Assembly: GCA_949825045.1 (NCBI GenBank)
Contig: OX463807.1
Coordinates: forward strand, 41,126,749-41,190,748
Length of the DNA stretch: 64,000 nucleotides
Direction of reading: 5' to 3'
From: Argyresthia goedartella
Lineage: Eukaryota > Arthropoda > Insecta > Lepidoptera > Argyresthiidae
Positions 33,224-43,060 of this stretch are shown piece by piece; positions within the stretch are counted from its first letter, which is position 1; the number at the start of each line of letters is the position of its first letter. A program made the translations under genes and the position numbers. The notes beneath the pieces are model-generated. The model searched no databases. It was not told where the DNA came from and worked only from the letters and a program-made list of their open reading frames with translations.

Positions 33224-33505
33224 CAATCGGCAAAGAAGTTCGGTTTGCAGGGCACACAAATGCCACTCTTTGTGTGCGTAACGTTGCGACACGAATCGCT
33301 GACTTGAATGTGTGTGCGTTACATTGGTCGTCACAGCACAGTCACAGATATTATAATACTGTCTGAGCATACAATCACTATGTGTCTTCGTTGAATATAA
33401 GACTAGTTTTTACCGCTTCCTACAGAGTGGACGATAGCCCAACGGGTTAGATGCCAGACTAATGACTTTGAGGTATTGAGTTCGATCCTCTATCAAGGAG
33501 GGAAA
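33224..33505 (+). repeat. Tc1-like left inverted end with tRNA-like segment
   Basis: Positions 33224-33295 match 35577-35506 inverted. Farther in, 33430-33500 resembles a tRNA/SINE head: TAGCCCAACGGGTTAG fits box A and GAGTTCGATCCTC fits box B. The matching place in the right end carries the same arrangement. Confidence 0.7.
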
Positions 33506-33579
33506 AAGCATGGTGATGTTTTTTTTTAGATACTTTTTTTTAATTATTATTGATCAGACCAAATATTTATTCTAGATTA

Positions 33580-33687
33580 AGGGCCGGTTTCACCACTGCT
33601 GATGAAGCCTATCTGCCAGTTAAACTTAGATTTTTGTATGGCGTTATTTGACAGATAGGCTTTATCAGCATGTGGTGAAACCAGCCT
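33580..33687. mobile_element. 108-bp MITE
   Basis: Terminal inverted repeats of about 40 bp begin AGGGCCGGTTTCACCA on the left and read AGGCTGGTTTCACCA as the inverse of the right end, with GCCTATCTG inside both. TA (or TTA) flanks each side. It is nested in the Tc1-like element. Confidence 0.82.
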
Positions 33688-33961
33688 TATTTTTTTCATA
33701 ATAAAACAAAATTATATTTCGTCCTAATAATAATTTATTACTAGTTTGTTATAATAAACTACACTTAATTTACTTATTTTAGTTTTAGTCAGACAAGGAC
33801 AGATGTCGCAGTTGATGATATATAAGCTATGAATCAACATGCTAAGCAATTAGAAATTATGTGATAACTTCTAACCTGAAGTAGCAATAACATCATAGAC
33901 ATATAAATCACCTTATCTTATGATAACACAAAGCTTTCACATATTAATGGTTATGTTTTAT

Positions 33962-35072
33962 TTAATATCTTAGTGGAGCTCCTTCTCTTACTATTATTTG
34001 TTGTAGTCTACTTCTCATGCCAGTGACCATATTCCAACACATGTCAGTGCCTCGCATTATCTCCCAGGTTGAAGTAACAACTTCATCTAAATTAGACCTA
34101 GATCTCACATTCGATGGATCCCAATTGAGCACCATATGTCCCCATAGATTTTCGATGGGGTTTAAATCAGGGCTTTTAGAAGGCCAGTCAATAACTGTCA
34201 AGGATTCTTGCTTGTTAAACCATTCTTGCACAATATGGGCGCGATGCACAGCGCAATTGTCATGGACAAAGTATATATGCTCATCCGGATATACAGTTCG
34301 TACGGTTGGTAACATGACGTTCTGTAAAATATCCAAGTATCCTTGAGCAGTGTTGCGAGCACTCACTTGCACTAATTCACCGGGGCCCATCGACGACATC
34401 CATCCCCAATATCCCAAAGTAATACGGCCACTACACCTGCACGGTAGAATGTTTGCTAAACTATATCGTTCATTATTTCTTCTCCACAGTATTTTACGCC
34501 CATCCTTGTCTGATCTAAAAGTCTTTTCATCACTAAAAACAACAACATTATTACACCAATCAAAGTCCAAATATTCACGGGCAAACCGCACTCTGTCTTC
34601 ACGATGCTCATTAGACATCATAATCTTCTTCGCTGGTCTCCGACATCTTAAACCATCAGCTCGTAAGTGATTGCGAACTGTTTGTAGTGTTACATTATGA
34701 AGTGTCGCCGTAGACCGGGTGCTGGCAAACGGATTGCTGTTATGCGCTGCAATGATGTCGCGATGGCGATCAGATGCAGCTGTGTAGGCTACAGGCTGTG
34801 GGCCTGGTCGACGACTTTCAACATGTCCAGAATCTGCATACCTATGAACCCACAGTTGCACTGTTCTTCTCTGTAAAATAAGAAAAAAATACAATGAAGT
34901 AGTAACACAAGGTATAATTATAATCATAATTTATAAAAAACCTTCAAATTTATTTTTTATATGCATAACTCACCGATATCATTAAACGTCGTGCTATCTC
35001 GCTAATTGAAATGTTTTGTTCATACAAAACAATGATTTCCGCCTTTTTAAAAGTGGATAGATGACTTTCCAT
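33962..35072 (-). CDS. Tc1/mariner transposase, two exons, DD35E
   Basis: Exon 1 (35072-34974, 33 codons, MESHLSTFKKAEIIVLYE...) and exon 2 (34870-33962, ending with a stop) are separated by a 103-bp intron with donor TCG|GTGAGT and acceptor TTTTACAG|AGA, phase 0. Spliced length is 335 residues, normal for the family. The intron falls inside the N-terminal helix-turn-helix (SISEIARRLMIS joined to RRTVQLWVHRY). Catalytic triad: D147 (FSDEKTF), D237 (VHDNCAVH), E273 (LNPIENLW), with 35 residues between the last two. No stop or frameshift; apparently intact. It would cut and paste the element at TA sites. Confidence 0.92.
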
Positions 35073-35324
35073 GATAGATAACAAATCTCAATCACAATTT
35101 ACAAGGAACGAAATGCAATACAACTAATGCTGAGAGCGCGCAGACGCAAAACAATTTTAAAGAGGGTAGCTGTTACATTTTAAATAAAGAAGGTAGACTA
35201 TATGGCCTTTTTACCGGGCAAGTTTACAACTCTTCGAACTCTAGTTTGGTTAAACAATTGTAATCAATTTATATTCGATGCTATGTGAATTTAATAATAC
35301 TCGTAGCTTCTAAAAAATAATTTC

Positions 35325-35577
35325 CTTTGAGGGATCGAACCTTTATCTACATATCGTAATTCTAGCACCTAATCCACTAGGCTATCGACTACTTTGCATA
35401 AAGCTGTGAAAACTTGCGTCATAATCAATGAATGTATGGGATCAGAAAAACGCACACAGACGCGACATTAACACGAATACTGTGTTAGTGTGCATTGCTA
35501 ATCGTAGCTATTGGCAACGTTACGCACACAAAGACTGGTGTTTGTGTGCCCTGCAAACCGATCTTCTTTGTCGTGTG
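35325..35577 (-). repeat. Tc1-like right inverted end with tRNA-like segment
   Basis: On the minus strand, 35400-35335 reads GATAGCCTAGTGGATTAGG (box A-like) and AAGGTTCGATCCCTC (box B-like), at about the same distance from the tip as in the left end. Confidence 0.7.
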
Positions 35578-35957
35578 TACATATCTCGCAGACAAGACAA
35601 CATACTTAAATGATTATTCATTTAGAACTCAATTACTACATGGATATCATGGCATATAAGACAAGTGCCTCGTGGTTAACTCGCAGTTAATCACGTTGTC
35701 GCAATTGAGTCGCAGTCAATCCCGACTATAATATTAAATTATGTTTATTTAGAAAAGAAACGAAAGAACAGCGTTAGCTCGCAGCTAAGACCGTACATTA
35801 CTATAATTCATTATTTATTTTAGGTATGTAAATATCAGAGGGTAGGCCAAACTCGGCCTCCGCTAGTTTTGTTTTATCATTAAAAGAAAAACAGATTTTA
35901 CTATGCAAAGATCTCAATATTTCTTGATGTAATGTTAATAACAACAATTTTACCTAC

Positions 35958-36096
35958 CTTGGTAATTGTCCTCGTCAGACGAGGAATGAATTATTCGTAT
36001 TCGTTTACGAGAGGGATCATTATTTTTCTTCCGCTGCAGTTGTTTGATTTTTTTGTGATATTCACTAATTCGATCGTCGATAGTACGCTTAGGCAT
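35958..36096 (-). CDS. DIRS Gag-like protein, exon 1
   Basis: ATG at 36096-36094, 45 bp inside the right terminal repeat. It encodes 46 residues plus one base: MPKRTIDDRISEYHKKIKQL, a basic stretch, then IIHSSSDEDNYQ. Short basic coiled-coil N-termini ending in an acidic Ser/Asp/Glu run are common at the start of DIRS gag proteins as I recall. It ends at a consensus donor (G|GTAGGT), and its phase matches the acceptor of exon 2. Without the splice the frame stops soon after, so it would make no sense as an independent gene. Confidence 0.7.
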
Positions 36097-36140
36097 GATT
36101 TTAGCGCGTGCGCTCGTTGCCGTGCACGAATAAGGAATGG

Positions 36141-36298
36141 AGTACAGGGCAGCGCCGCCCCGCCAAGCGGCGGCCGCCGGACGTACTAATGCCGATTTTG
36201 AATCAAATGACTTACTCTAAAAAGCGTGCTAGTTGCCTGTAGGTTTAAGGGACTACCTGTTAAAACATTATATTGAGAATGAAGCGATGAAATATAAT
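36141..36298. repeat. DIRS right (5') inverted terminal repeat
   Basis: Inverted copy of the left repeat over about 130 bp. Its outer 46 bp are repeated inside the internal complementary region. GC-rich core CGGCGGCCGCCGG at about 36169-36181. Confidence 0.93.
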
Positions 36299-37070
36299 TA
36301 CTCTATAAGGTATCAAAAGTTTTAAATATAACAAGCGCACTAACAGCGTTCCATGGAGTTGTTTCTTCAATATTGCGCTAAGGTGTTATATTCTGGGGTA
36401 ACTCTACAGAATAGGAAAAAGTATTTAGGGCTCAGAAAAGATGCGTAAGGTGTGGTCTTAGGGTAATGGACAGTTGTGAACCTATGTTCAAAAAACATAA
36501 TATACTTACTCTACCATGTCTCTACATCTATGAAGTAGCTGTCTTTGTAAAGTGTCATCCTGAATATTTCGTTAAGGCCTCTGCAGTCTAAAGCAGAGCC
36601 CTACGTAGTCAGTTCCGACATAAACTTTGTTTACCTGAGGCTCATACAGCTTTGATGCAAAAAACATACTATGTATGGCACCTAAAATTTACAATCAAGT
36701 GCCAAATGTTATTAAAGATTTACCAATTGCTCAATTTAAGAAGAAACTTAACAACCTGCTTGTTCAAAAATGTTATTGTAATATTAATTCGTATTTAACT
36801 GATAAGTCTCGATAAATAACTAACAAGCTACGAGACTACGAGTATCATGTCTGACATTCTGTAACCCAACAACTTATATCTTTTTTAATTTTTATTTTTG
36901 CATGCATATTTGTTTGTTTTTCCCTTTTGATATCGTACTTTAACTTGATTGTGTAGGTAACAAAAATTCATATGCCAAAATGGTAGAAAATAGAGAACTG
37001 TATAAACCACTAACACCTTATTACCATGTACCTGTGTTCATGAATAAATGAGTTTGAGTTTGAGTTTGAA
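36299..37070 (+). pseudogene. LINE ORF2 C-terminus, 3' UTR and GAGTTT tail
   Basis: This resumes the LINE broken at 28750. Translations in shifting frames give AQKRCVRCGLRVMDSCEP, ILTLPCLYIYEVAVFVK and then IYNQVPNVIKDLP with QFKKKLNNLL, the usual order of the LINE C-terminal region. Stops and frame changes show decay. The 3' end is AATAAATGAGTTTGAGTTTGAGTTTGA-type repeat at about 37041-37069. Confidence 0.82.
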
Positions 37071-38741
37071 CGGACGAATGTTTTCCTACCATTCTTTAAG
37101 TCATTTTTAAACATTTTTTTAAATTCAGGACAGGGGCGGAAACACGATTTAGTGATATCAGATTTTTCCGATTCATTGCGCAATGCAAACGGGGTTATTA
37201 GTAATAAAGCTACAATATCACACAAAGCCTCTGGATACCTAGGTATTCACGCGCAATCGGGAGGTTACAAATTCTTGGATACCTAGGTATCCATGCGCAA
37301 TCAAGCGGCGCTAGACAATTTTTAAAACATCCAGCCTCACGCAAAGCAAATTGTGTGCTATAGCTACGTACAGAAGGTCGCGCCGCGGGTGGGTAAAATA
37401 AAAATGGTTTGCGGTGCAGCGATCATCGCGGGAATTTCGGCAGGATATCCAATTTTGAGGTAGGCTAGTTTTTATACTATAGATTAATTAATAAAAAAAT
37501 ATCTTACCGTACACTAAGTGTATTTATGTATTTGTATTTTGATGTAGGTGGTAGGTAGGGTGCATAGTGAGAGGTGAGGCGGAGCCTAAGTTGCCTCCCC
37601 TGGAAAACCGCCACTGCGAGAAAATATTTCAAACATGACAGAAACTTAAATTATGATTCACCTTGTGTACGTAAGTTGATAGAGTTAATGAGCTTGTATT
37701 CATAGTCAAACTCACCAATATTCTTTACAAGTCACAAAGTTTAGCCCAAGTCATGTCGTAGTATCGGTTCCTTTGGTAACTAAACCAATGAAGTTCTTGT
37801 AAGTAAAGAGCTCAAAGTTTGATCTAAAAGGTTTTCCATAGGAATAGGCCTAAAGAATCTAAACTCGTTTATTTTCATCAGAAAGGATTGGGGCATTTAG
37901 TGCCATCATAAAACATATTTTTACTTCGGTTACCAATTTCTTCGGTGGCATTTGGATAACTGTAGGAGGAAGAGGTGCAGAGATAGATATTGGATTTGAG
38001 TTAACAACAGATGCATTTACAGGAAGAGTTTTTTGAGTGACAACGATTTCCGAAGTAGGATTGTCTCTAATTAAACGTTCAATCTGCTTTTTGAGGTTTA
38101 TTAGGGCATCGGCAGGAGTTTCCAATAGGATAACTTAATTTCACCTAAACTGATTCACCTAGGTGCATTAAGTACACTTTTAGTAAATTTTAATAGTAGT
38201 TTATGTGACTGCCACATAATGGAGGGCATACCTATATACCATACTCGCCTTCGGCTCGTTTCATAAACCCACTCTCAAGAGTTTTTAATGCCTTATTATG
38301 TACAGTTACATGTACTAATTTATACACACATATCATAAGCTCTCTTTGATATGTTCAGAAACCGCATGTTTGACCGGCATTGTGGCTCTGCAGTTGTTTA
38401 GCTTGTTCTGTAGTACCAACTTCACAGACAAAGTAGGGGCGGCACGCAGGCGGGCGTCGGCGTTCGAAATTTGAATGTCATAATATGTAGAAAATTTACA
38501 CATTATGTTCATAATTTTCAATATTCAGATAAGAAATTAGTTTTTAAGTAGTGTAACATTATGCTGATCGTAACGTGCGGTTTTTGGACGCAGTAAAAAG
38601 GTTTAATGATACATGTGTAGATAAACACCTTTACCGTTTGTCTTAAAATGTATGAGTCAGTGATAATTAATATTAAACTTTATTCACCCAAAAAAAAGGT
38701 ACGTAACCCTAACAACGAAAAGTCATTGTAACACATCATTT
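37071..38741. other. non-coding stretch with one unconvincing ORF
   Basis: CTTGGATACCTAGGTATCC-like palindromic words recur at 37213-37230 and 37274-37292. A minus-strand frame of 88 residues (38125-37859, METPADALINLKKQIERL...) starts with ATG and has plausible composition, but no recognised domain, splice context or poly-A site, so I do not call a gene. Confidence 0.35.
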
Positions 38742-39043
38742 CTAAAATATGGCCTGCAGCAAGCCATGGTAAGGTCCATGTAACAATTGTAACTGGGCTT
38801 CACATATAATTTCATCATTAATTTGAACGCTTGATTGGGCGATTTGTTAGACAGCTTCCGCTGGATCGTTTTCCCGTGCAATGACTTTCAGCATTCGCAT
38901 TTTTTCACGATCTCTTGGTTTCAACTTGTAAAATTTCATGGTCCGACTTTTAAGTAGTAGCGAATACGTTTAATCGCTTTTGTCTTCGATCGCAGCTTTT
39001 TAATAGCAAATTTTCTCAACGTCTTGTTTTTATAATCGGACAT
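38742..39043 (-). pseudogene. broken small basic protein, family unknown
   Basis: From ATG 39043 the minus strand encodes a very basic segment (MSDYKNKTLRKFAIKKLRSK, then IKRIRYYLK) ending at a TGA near 38940. In the next frame the text continues MKFYKLKPRDREKMRMLKV, an in-frame TAA, then QIAQSSVQINDEII and LLHGPYHGLLQAIF to TAG 38742. Amphipathic, protein-like composition on both sides of the breaks suggests a decayed gene of about 100 residues. I do not recognise the family; a viral or large-transposon accessory protein is one possibility. Confidence 0.35.
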
Positions 39044-39915
39044 ATTCTAATCCTCATATTTTTTCAGGCGTATTTATTTCAAATTGCATATTTTCTTAAT
39101 AAAATTGTATGCGGGAATTTTATTCCTTGCTTTTACTAGATATACATATATATTTTTTACTAAAAGCAAATTTTACTTTAAGTACCATAATTCGTGAATC
39201 GGATCTCTTTGCTTAACACAGCCATCAATCACTCCTTATTTTAAATTTTATTATAACATTGGTGTTTGAAGGAATGTGAGATAGACGTATGTTATGACAA
39301 GTCTGCACTGTTTTCGTGAAGCATCCAATCGTTTTGTTGAAACATCAACCCAATGTCTGGCAGATAATTAAGTTTTAGACAAGCTAGTGGACAGCCATAA
39401 AGTCTTGACGATTTGAAGCATCACTTTTTATTTTATGGTTACCAAATTATCAAATGATTTGACCAATATTCAACCTTACTTATTGACTATGCGAACGTCC
39501 TCACTGGGAGAATTCGCGTGTAATGAGCATTTGGCGTCGAACATTCGAGTGGCGTGAACGTTGAGCCCAGCGATTGTTATTATAGTTGCTCGCCGGTGAT
39601 TGCTTGTTTACGAATGCTCGCGAAAGAAATCTATCAGGGGATGCTCCTTTAGTTCTTCTTTTGTGTTTTTCAGATATTATTGAAAAGTTTACTGCTTAGA
39701 TACGAGTGGTTTTCTGAGTGATTTTAATGATTTGTGATGTGTAAAAAATTAATTAATACTGACTTAACCCTTAATTGATGATTTATTTAAGGATTATTTA
39801 AGGATTGAAGTGATTTATTTAAGGATTATTAAATTAAGGAGAATTTTATTTTTAACTGGTAAATGTTTCAAAAAATTATCCTGTAGCTGGCAATATTCAA
39901 ACTGACAGTTTTAAA
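39044..39915. other. non-coding stretch
   Basis: AT-rich. A short direct repeat of TTATTTAAGGATT occurs three times near 39782-39830. No gene seen. Confidence 0.3.
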
Positions 39916-39929
39916 ATGAAAATGTTATC

Positions 39930-40199
39930 CTCGATTTTTTTCTCGATTTTTATAAACTCCATCTCAGACATCCTGTCTTCCTCATATCATCTTTATGCTG
40001 ATGATCTCCAGGTTTATCGTCACTTCTCTCATTACGATGTAAACTCTGCTGTAGAGGTACTGAACGCTGATCTGGAGGGGGTCAGAAGCTGGGCTTCATC
40101 CTTCGGACTCCTGGTTAACCCAAGCAAGTCCCAGGCCATAATTCTAGGTACCAGACAATCTCTTAACTTGTTGTTTGACAAGTTCGGTATTGCCTGAAG
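39930..40199 (+). pseudogene. LINE RT fragment around the YADD box
   Basis: About 90 residues: FFSIFINSISDIL, YHLYADDLQVYRHF (the catalytic Asp pair), LEGVRSWASSFGLLVNPSK and QAIILGT. The order matches the palm domain of CR1/R1-like RTs. Truncated at both ends; a different subfamily from the FADD LINEs elsewhere in this window. Confidence 0.8.
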
Positions 40200-40370
40200 G
40201 CAGAAGTACTTTTAAGATTGATTGTTTTGGGTGCGAGACGGCCTTGACTGAGAGTTCATTTTTAAACCATATGTCTACTAAGACTTGATATGGTTTGGTG
40301 TCAGGAGCTTAATGAAGTATAGGAATCTATAATCTATGGTCAGTATATAATGATGAATTAATTTCCCTAA

Positions 40371-40528
40371 AGGTATGGGCGAAGGTCTTGTATTGTCCAT
40401 ACAATTGCAAGGAGTTCTTTTTCTATCATGCTGAATCATTTTTCAGAGTCATTTAAAGTCCAACTAACATAAACGATCGGTACGGCTAAACAACCAATGT
40501 AGCCTTGCGAGAGCATGGCGCCCATGCC
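40371..40528 (-). pseudogene. Ty3/gypsy RNase H fragment
   Basis: Minus-strand translation GMGAMLSQGYIG, then WTLNDSEK, a stop, and FSMIEKELLAIVW with IQDLRPYL. This is the RNase H motif series that follows RT in Ty3/gypsy polyproteins. One stop codon and no flanking RT or integrase: an old fragment, unrelated to the element at 10.5-20 kb. Confidence 0.75.
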
Positions 40529-40615
40529 CCATGCCCTCGCACAACGATCTGCCTTTCATACTAGGATTAAGATTAAAGTATGACTCATTTTATCTACCAA
40601 AAAACATACATTTTT

Positions 40616-40873
40616 GACGACCCGAATGGCCGAGTCGGCAGTGACCCTGGCGACGAAGCCAAGGGTCCCGGGTTCGATTCCCGGTGGGGCTAATATTTGT
40701 TTGTTGAGAACGGATGTTTGTACCCCAGTCATGGTTGTTTATCTATCTAAGTATAATATTTATCTATATACGTATGTGTATTGTTTTCTAGTATCCAAGA
40801 TGCAGGGAATCCTAGTTTGGGGCTAGATCAATATGAGTAAATAGTGTCCAAGGTATTATTATTATTATTATTG
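40616..40873 (+). mobile_element. tRNA-derived SINE (copy 2)
   Basis: Same family as 3443-3700: tRNA-like head with TGGCCGAGTCGG (box A) and GGGTTCGATTCCC (box B), body with GGGAATCCTAGTTTGGGG, and an ATT tail (40854-40873). The better-preserved boxes suggest it is younger than copy 1. Confidence 0.87.
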
Positions 40874-41634
40874 CAGGATGCATCAAAGGTTGTGAAAAAA
40901 CGTAACCATTGAAATAATTGCATGCCGGATGAAAACAAAAATGTCGCATGCCATTTCATAACTTATTATTATTATTATTAATACTTAGAAGCCGTCGACC
41001 TCTTCAGAAGAAACAGTTCCTGCCATTAATAAAAAGACCGTCTTTCAGGGATAAGGGGCTACATTTTGTTGAAACAATACCACGGTACGAAAGTTATAAA
41101 TCAGTTGCTTAAAGACGGATTAATAAAAAACATGGTGTTAAAAAGATGGCGTACAGCGGTCATAAAGATTAGAAATAAGAAATTAATGTATGCTTCTTTT
41201 ATATATATTTTTTTCTCGATGTGTCCTTTAAAAAGTGTCCTAGGCCATTGAAAGAGTTGTATGTGATCTTTTGTAACCTAGGAAGTACTGAGGACAAAAC
41301 TTTGTCATTCCAGTTGTTTATGCACTTATGGAAAATAAAAAAGGGAAACATACATTATAATTTTGGAAAGGATTAAGTCGCAAATACAAGAATGGAACCC
41401 TATCGGACTATGAACAATTGTTTATCGGTGTCGTAAAAAGTGTGTTTCAAATATATATTTTTATTGAGTCACGCTTGGGACGTAATTTTCTATTTATAGC
41501 TTACCGACGAATTTCTACTGTTATAACAGCTATAATCCCTTTTAATTAACAATAAACGTATAATCGAAATGAAATAAATAATCCGCAAAAAAACATCGTC
41601 AATTAAAATAATCTAAGTAACTAATAATTTAAAA
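40874..41634. other. non-coding stretch
   Basis: A second ATT run at about 40965-40980; otherwise AT-rich with no supported gene. Confidence 0.3.
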
Positions 41635-41699
41635 CTAGACACGCCTAAAAACTGAATACAATAAAAAAACACAGTAGTAAACAAATAAACCGCCCCAGG

Positions 41700-43058
41700 A
41701 TATGTCCGACCCAAAGGTACCCATCACGCTGGCAGCATTACCGCGCTGCACGGCGAGTGAGATCAGGAACGCTCCGGAACGATTGTCAGGCGTCGCCCAA
41801 TGTCCTTGACAAATATCCTGCCCTGAGCACCCCAAATACCCGTGGTCTCGATGGCCAAGGGAACAAACAGGTAGCTCCCCATCAGTTGTGCGCATTTTAG
41901 GCATTTCTGCCGCGCCGCCGACTCCGCTGCAGCCCCAGGTGTCCCCATGGTGGAGCCAATGTGGGATGCCGCCAACATGCACACACAAGTAGCATCCCAC
42001 AATAGACAACGACCTCTCTCCCACGGTATCAAGGTGAGACCGTCCGGACGCTTCCCGTCGCTGCGACTCAAACACGGTGGTTCAAGAACTGATGGAATGT
42101 CAGCAGAGACGAGAGCCCTCCGGACGATGTCGTTGATCGAGTGGTGGCGAGAGAGTCTCCCTGCACTTCTGGCACAGTGTAGCCCATGACGCCCCCGCGA
42201 ATCTACCGACGCGCCGCAAACACAGTGGTGCGGTTCGCAGATATCGCAACCCAGACGAAGCGCCACGGCTACACGCAGAGAGTTATCGTCCAGAAGGGTT
42301 CCTAAATGCGGAGACGGCAACGCATGCAGCCAAGCACCTGACTCCGGCTGGGAGACTGCTCGCAGACGAGCAAATTCCGCTCCCGAGCTCTGCGCTAACA
42401 GCCCGTCAAGGGACAACTTGCACAGCTCCTCATCCCAGGGGCGCTGCACGTCGGGCTTCTCCGGAACATCTCCCGAACAACAGGCCCGCCACCGCTGAAG
42501 TGCCTCGTCCGCAAAAGGAATGCTACAACCGTCACCGTTAACCTTTAAAATGCGAGTGACTAGTTCAAGCACCCCATGCAAAGAGGCCAAGAAAGCTGGG
42601 AGCTCCGTGTCCTGTAGGTGACGAACGCCGAGACCACCAAACCGTATTGGAAGGGCCACATGATCCCATTGGGAGGGAGACATTTTCATATTCAAAATCA
42701 TCTCCAACAGACTCATCAATTCGTCATCATAAGAATCTGCCTTCCCCCTACACAGCCAAACCGGAGCGGTTCGCAAAGTGTATGTTAGCCTTGGCAGGGA
42801 CAGACGACTCCGTAGAATTGTTAAAGCCACATGAGCGGAAAGCTCCTTAAGGTGTGGTTTTGTCCAAACCAAGGACTTTAACTTACCCCTTAAAACCCCC
42901 GGCACACCTTCCGGAAAAATTGGCGCACCCAATAGAGTAAAACTTGTTTTATCTAGGACCTTCACCCCTGGCATCAAAATATCCAACTCCGCTCTTGAAT
43001 CTTGGGCCAGATTCCCAGAGCCAGCGTATAACTCGCATTTATCTGAGTTGAGGTGAAG
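41700..43058 (-). pseudogene. RT element C-terminal half: thumb, zinc finger, nuclease-like domain
   Basis: A frame of about 430 residues (open from 43058 to 41763). It starts with LNSDKCELYAG, typical of the end of the RT palm. A Cys/His cluster follows near residue 270: CDICEPHHCVCGASV then RGRHGLHC and RHH. After it come GKRPDGLTLIPW and LLWDATC, a P-D...D-x-T pattern like that of restriction-like endonucleases. The very end (ISLAVQRGNAASVMGTFGS) lies in another frame, so one indel occurred near 41790. In its relatives this domain would nick the target. The original protein is interrupted upstream by the nested LINE. Confidence 0.7.
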
Positions 43059-43060
43059 GC

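Larger units (their letters stand above)
33222..35579 (-). mobile_element. Tc1-like DNA transposon with long inverted ends
   Basis: Bounded by TA dinucleotides (33222-33223, 35578-35579), the Tc1/mariner target. Element 33224-35577. The outer roughly 65 bp of both ends are clear inverted copies (CAAAGAAG, TCGGTTTGCAGGGCACACAAA, TTTGTGTGCGTAACGTTG). Weaker inverted similarity continues inward for about 250-280 bp. Inside are a two-exon transposase on the minus strand and a 108-bp MITE. The TA duplication is short, so the boundary is likely but not certain. Confidence 0.75.
33146..35957 (-). other. predicted 2.8-kb intron in DIRS gag, containing a Tc1-like element
   Basis: Minus-strand donor CAAG|GTAGGTA (boundary 35958/35957) and acceptor TTTTTTCCTGTTTGTAG|AT (boundary 33146/33145). 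Splicing joins a phase-1 codon in frame with both flanking coding segments. Nearly the whole intron is a later Tc1-like insertion (33224-35577); without it and its TA duplication the intron would be about 456 bp. Confidence 0.65.
28751..36298 (-). mobile_element. DIRS-like tyrosine-recombinase retrotransposon, 7548 bp
   Basis: Inverted terminal repeats (28751-28949 and 36141-36298), an internal complementary region (29023-29140) and minus-strand genes in the order gag, RT/RNase H, tyrosine recombinase identify a DIRS1-type element. DIRS elements lack an integrase and target duplications, and insert as circles through the recombinase. The internal region contains, joined, the complement of the left outer end and a copy of the right outer end. 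This fixes both boundaries to the base: the circle junction is between 29094 and 29095. The insertion splits a LINE. No methyltransferase gene is present. A Tc1-like element occupies its gag intron. Confidence 0.95.
24612..37070 (+). mobile_element. CR1/Jockey-like LINE interrupted by a DIRS element
   Basis: The order is ORF1 (zinc finger, coil, hydrolase-like part), apurinic endonuclease, RT (to 28750), then, on the other side of the DIRS insertion, the ORF2 C-terminus (36305-36815), 3' UTR and a GAGTTT tail (37045-37069). Without the 7548-bp insert the LINE would be about 4.9 kb, a normal full length. Several frameshifts show it is no longer active. Confidence 0.88.

Noticed and set aside
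34871..34973. Continuous 321-residue transposase frame through this segment
   Set aside because: The apparent N-terminus (MIIIIPCVTTSLYFF) is intron read-through; the splice model restores a proper helix-turn-helix.
37859..38125. 88-residue minus-strand gene
   Set aside because: No domain, no splice or poly-A context; it could be chance in AT-rich DNA.
41947..42189. Plus-strand ORFs over the RT element
   Set aside because: Shadows in a GC-richer coding region; the minus strand carries the recognisable motifs.
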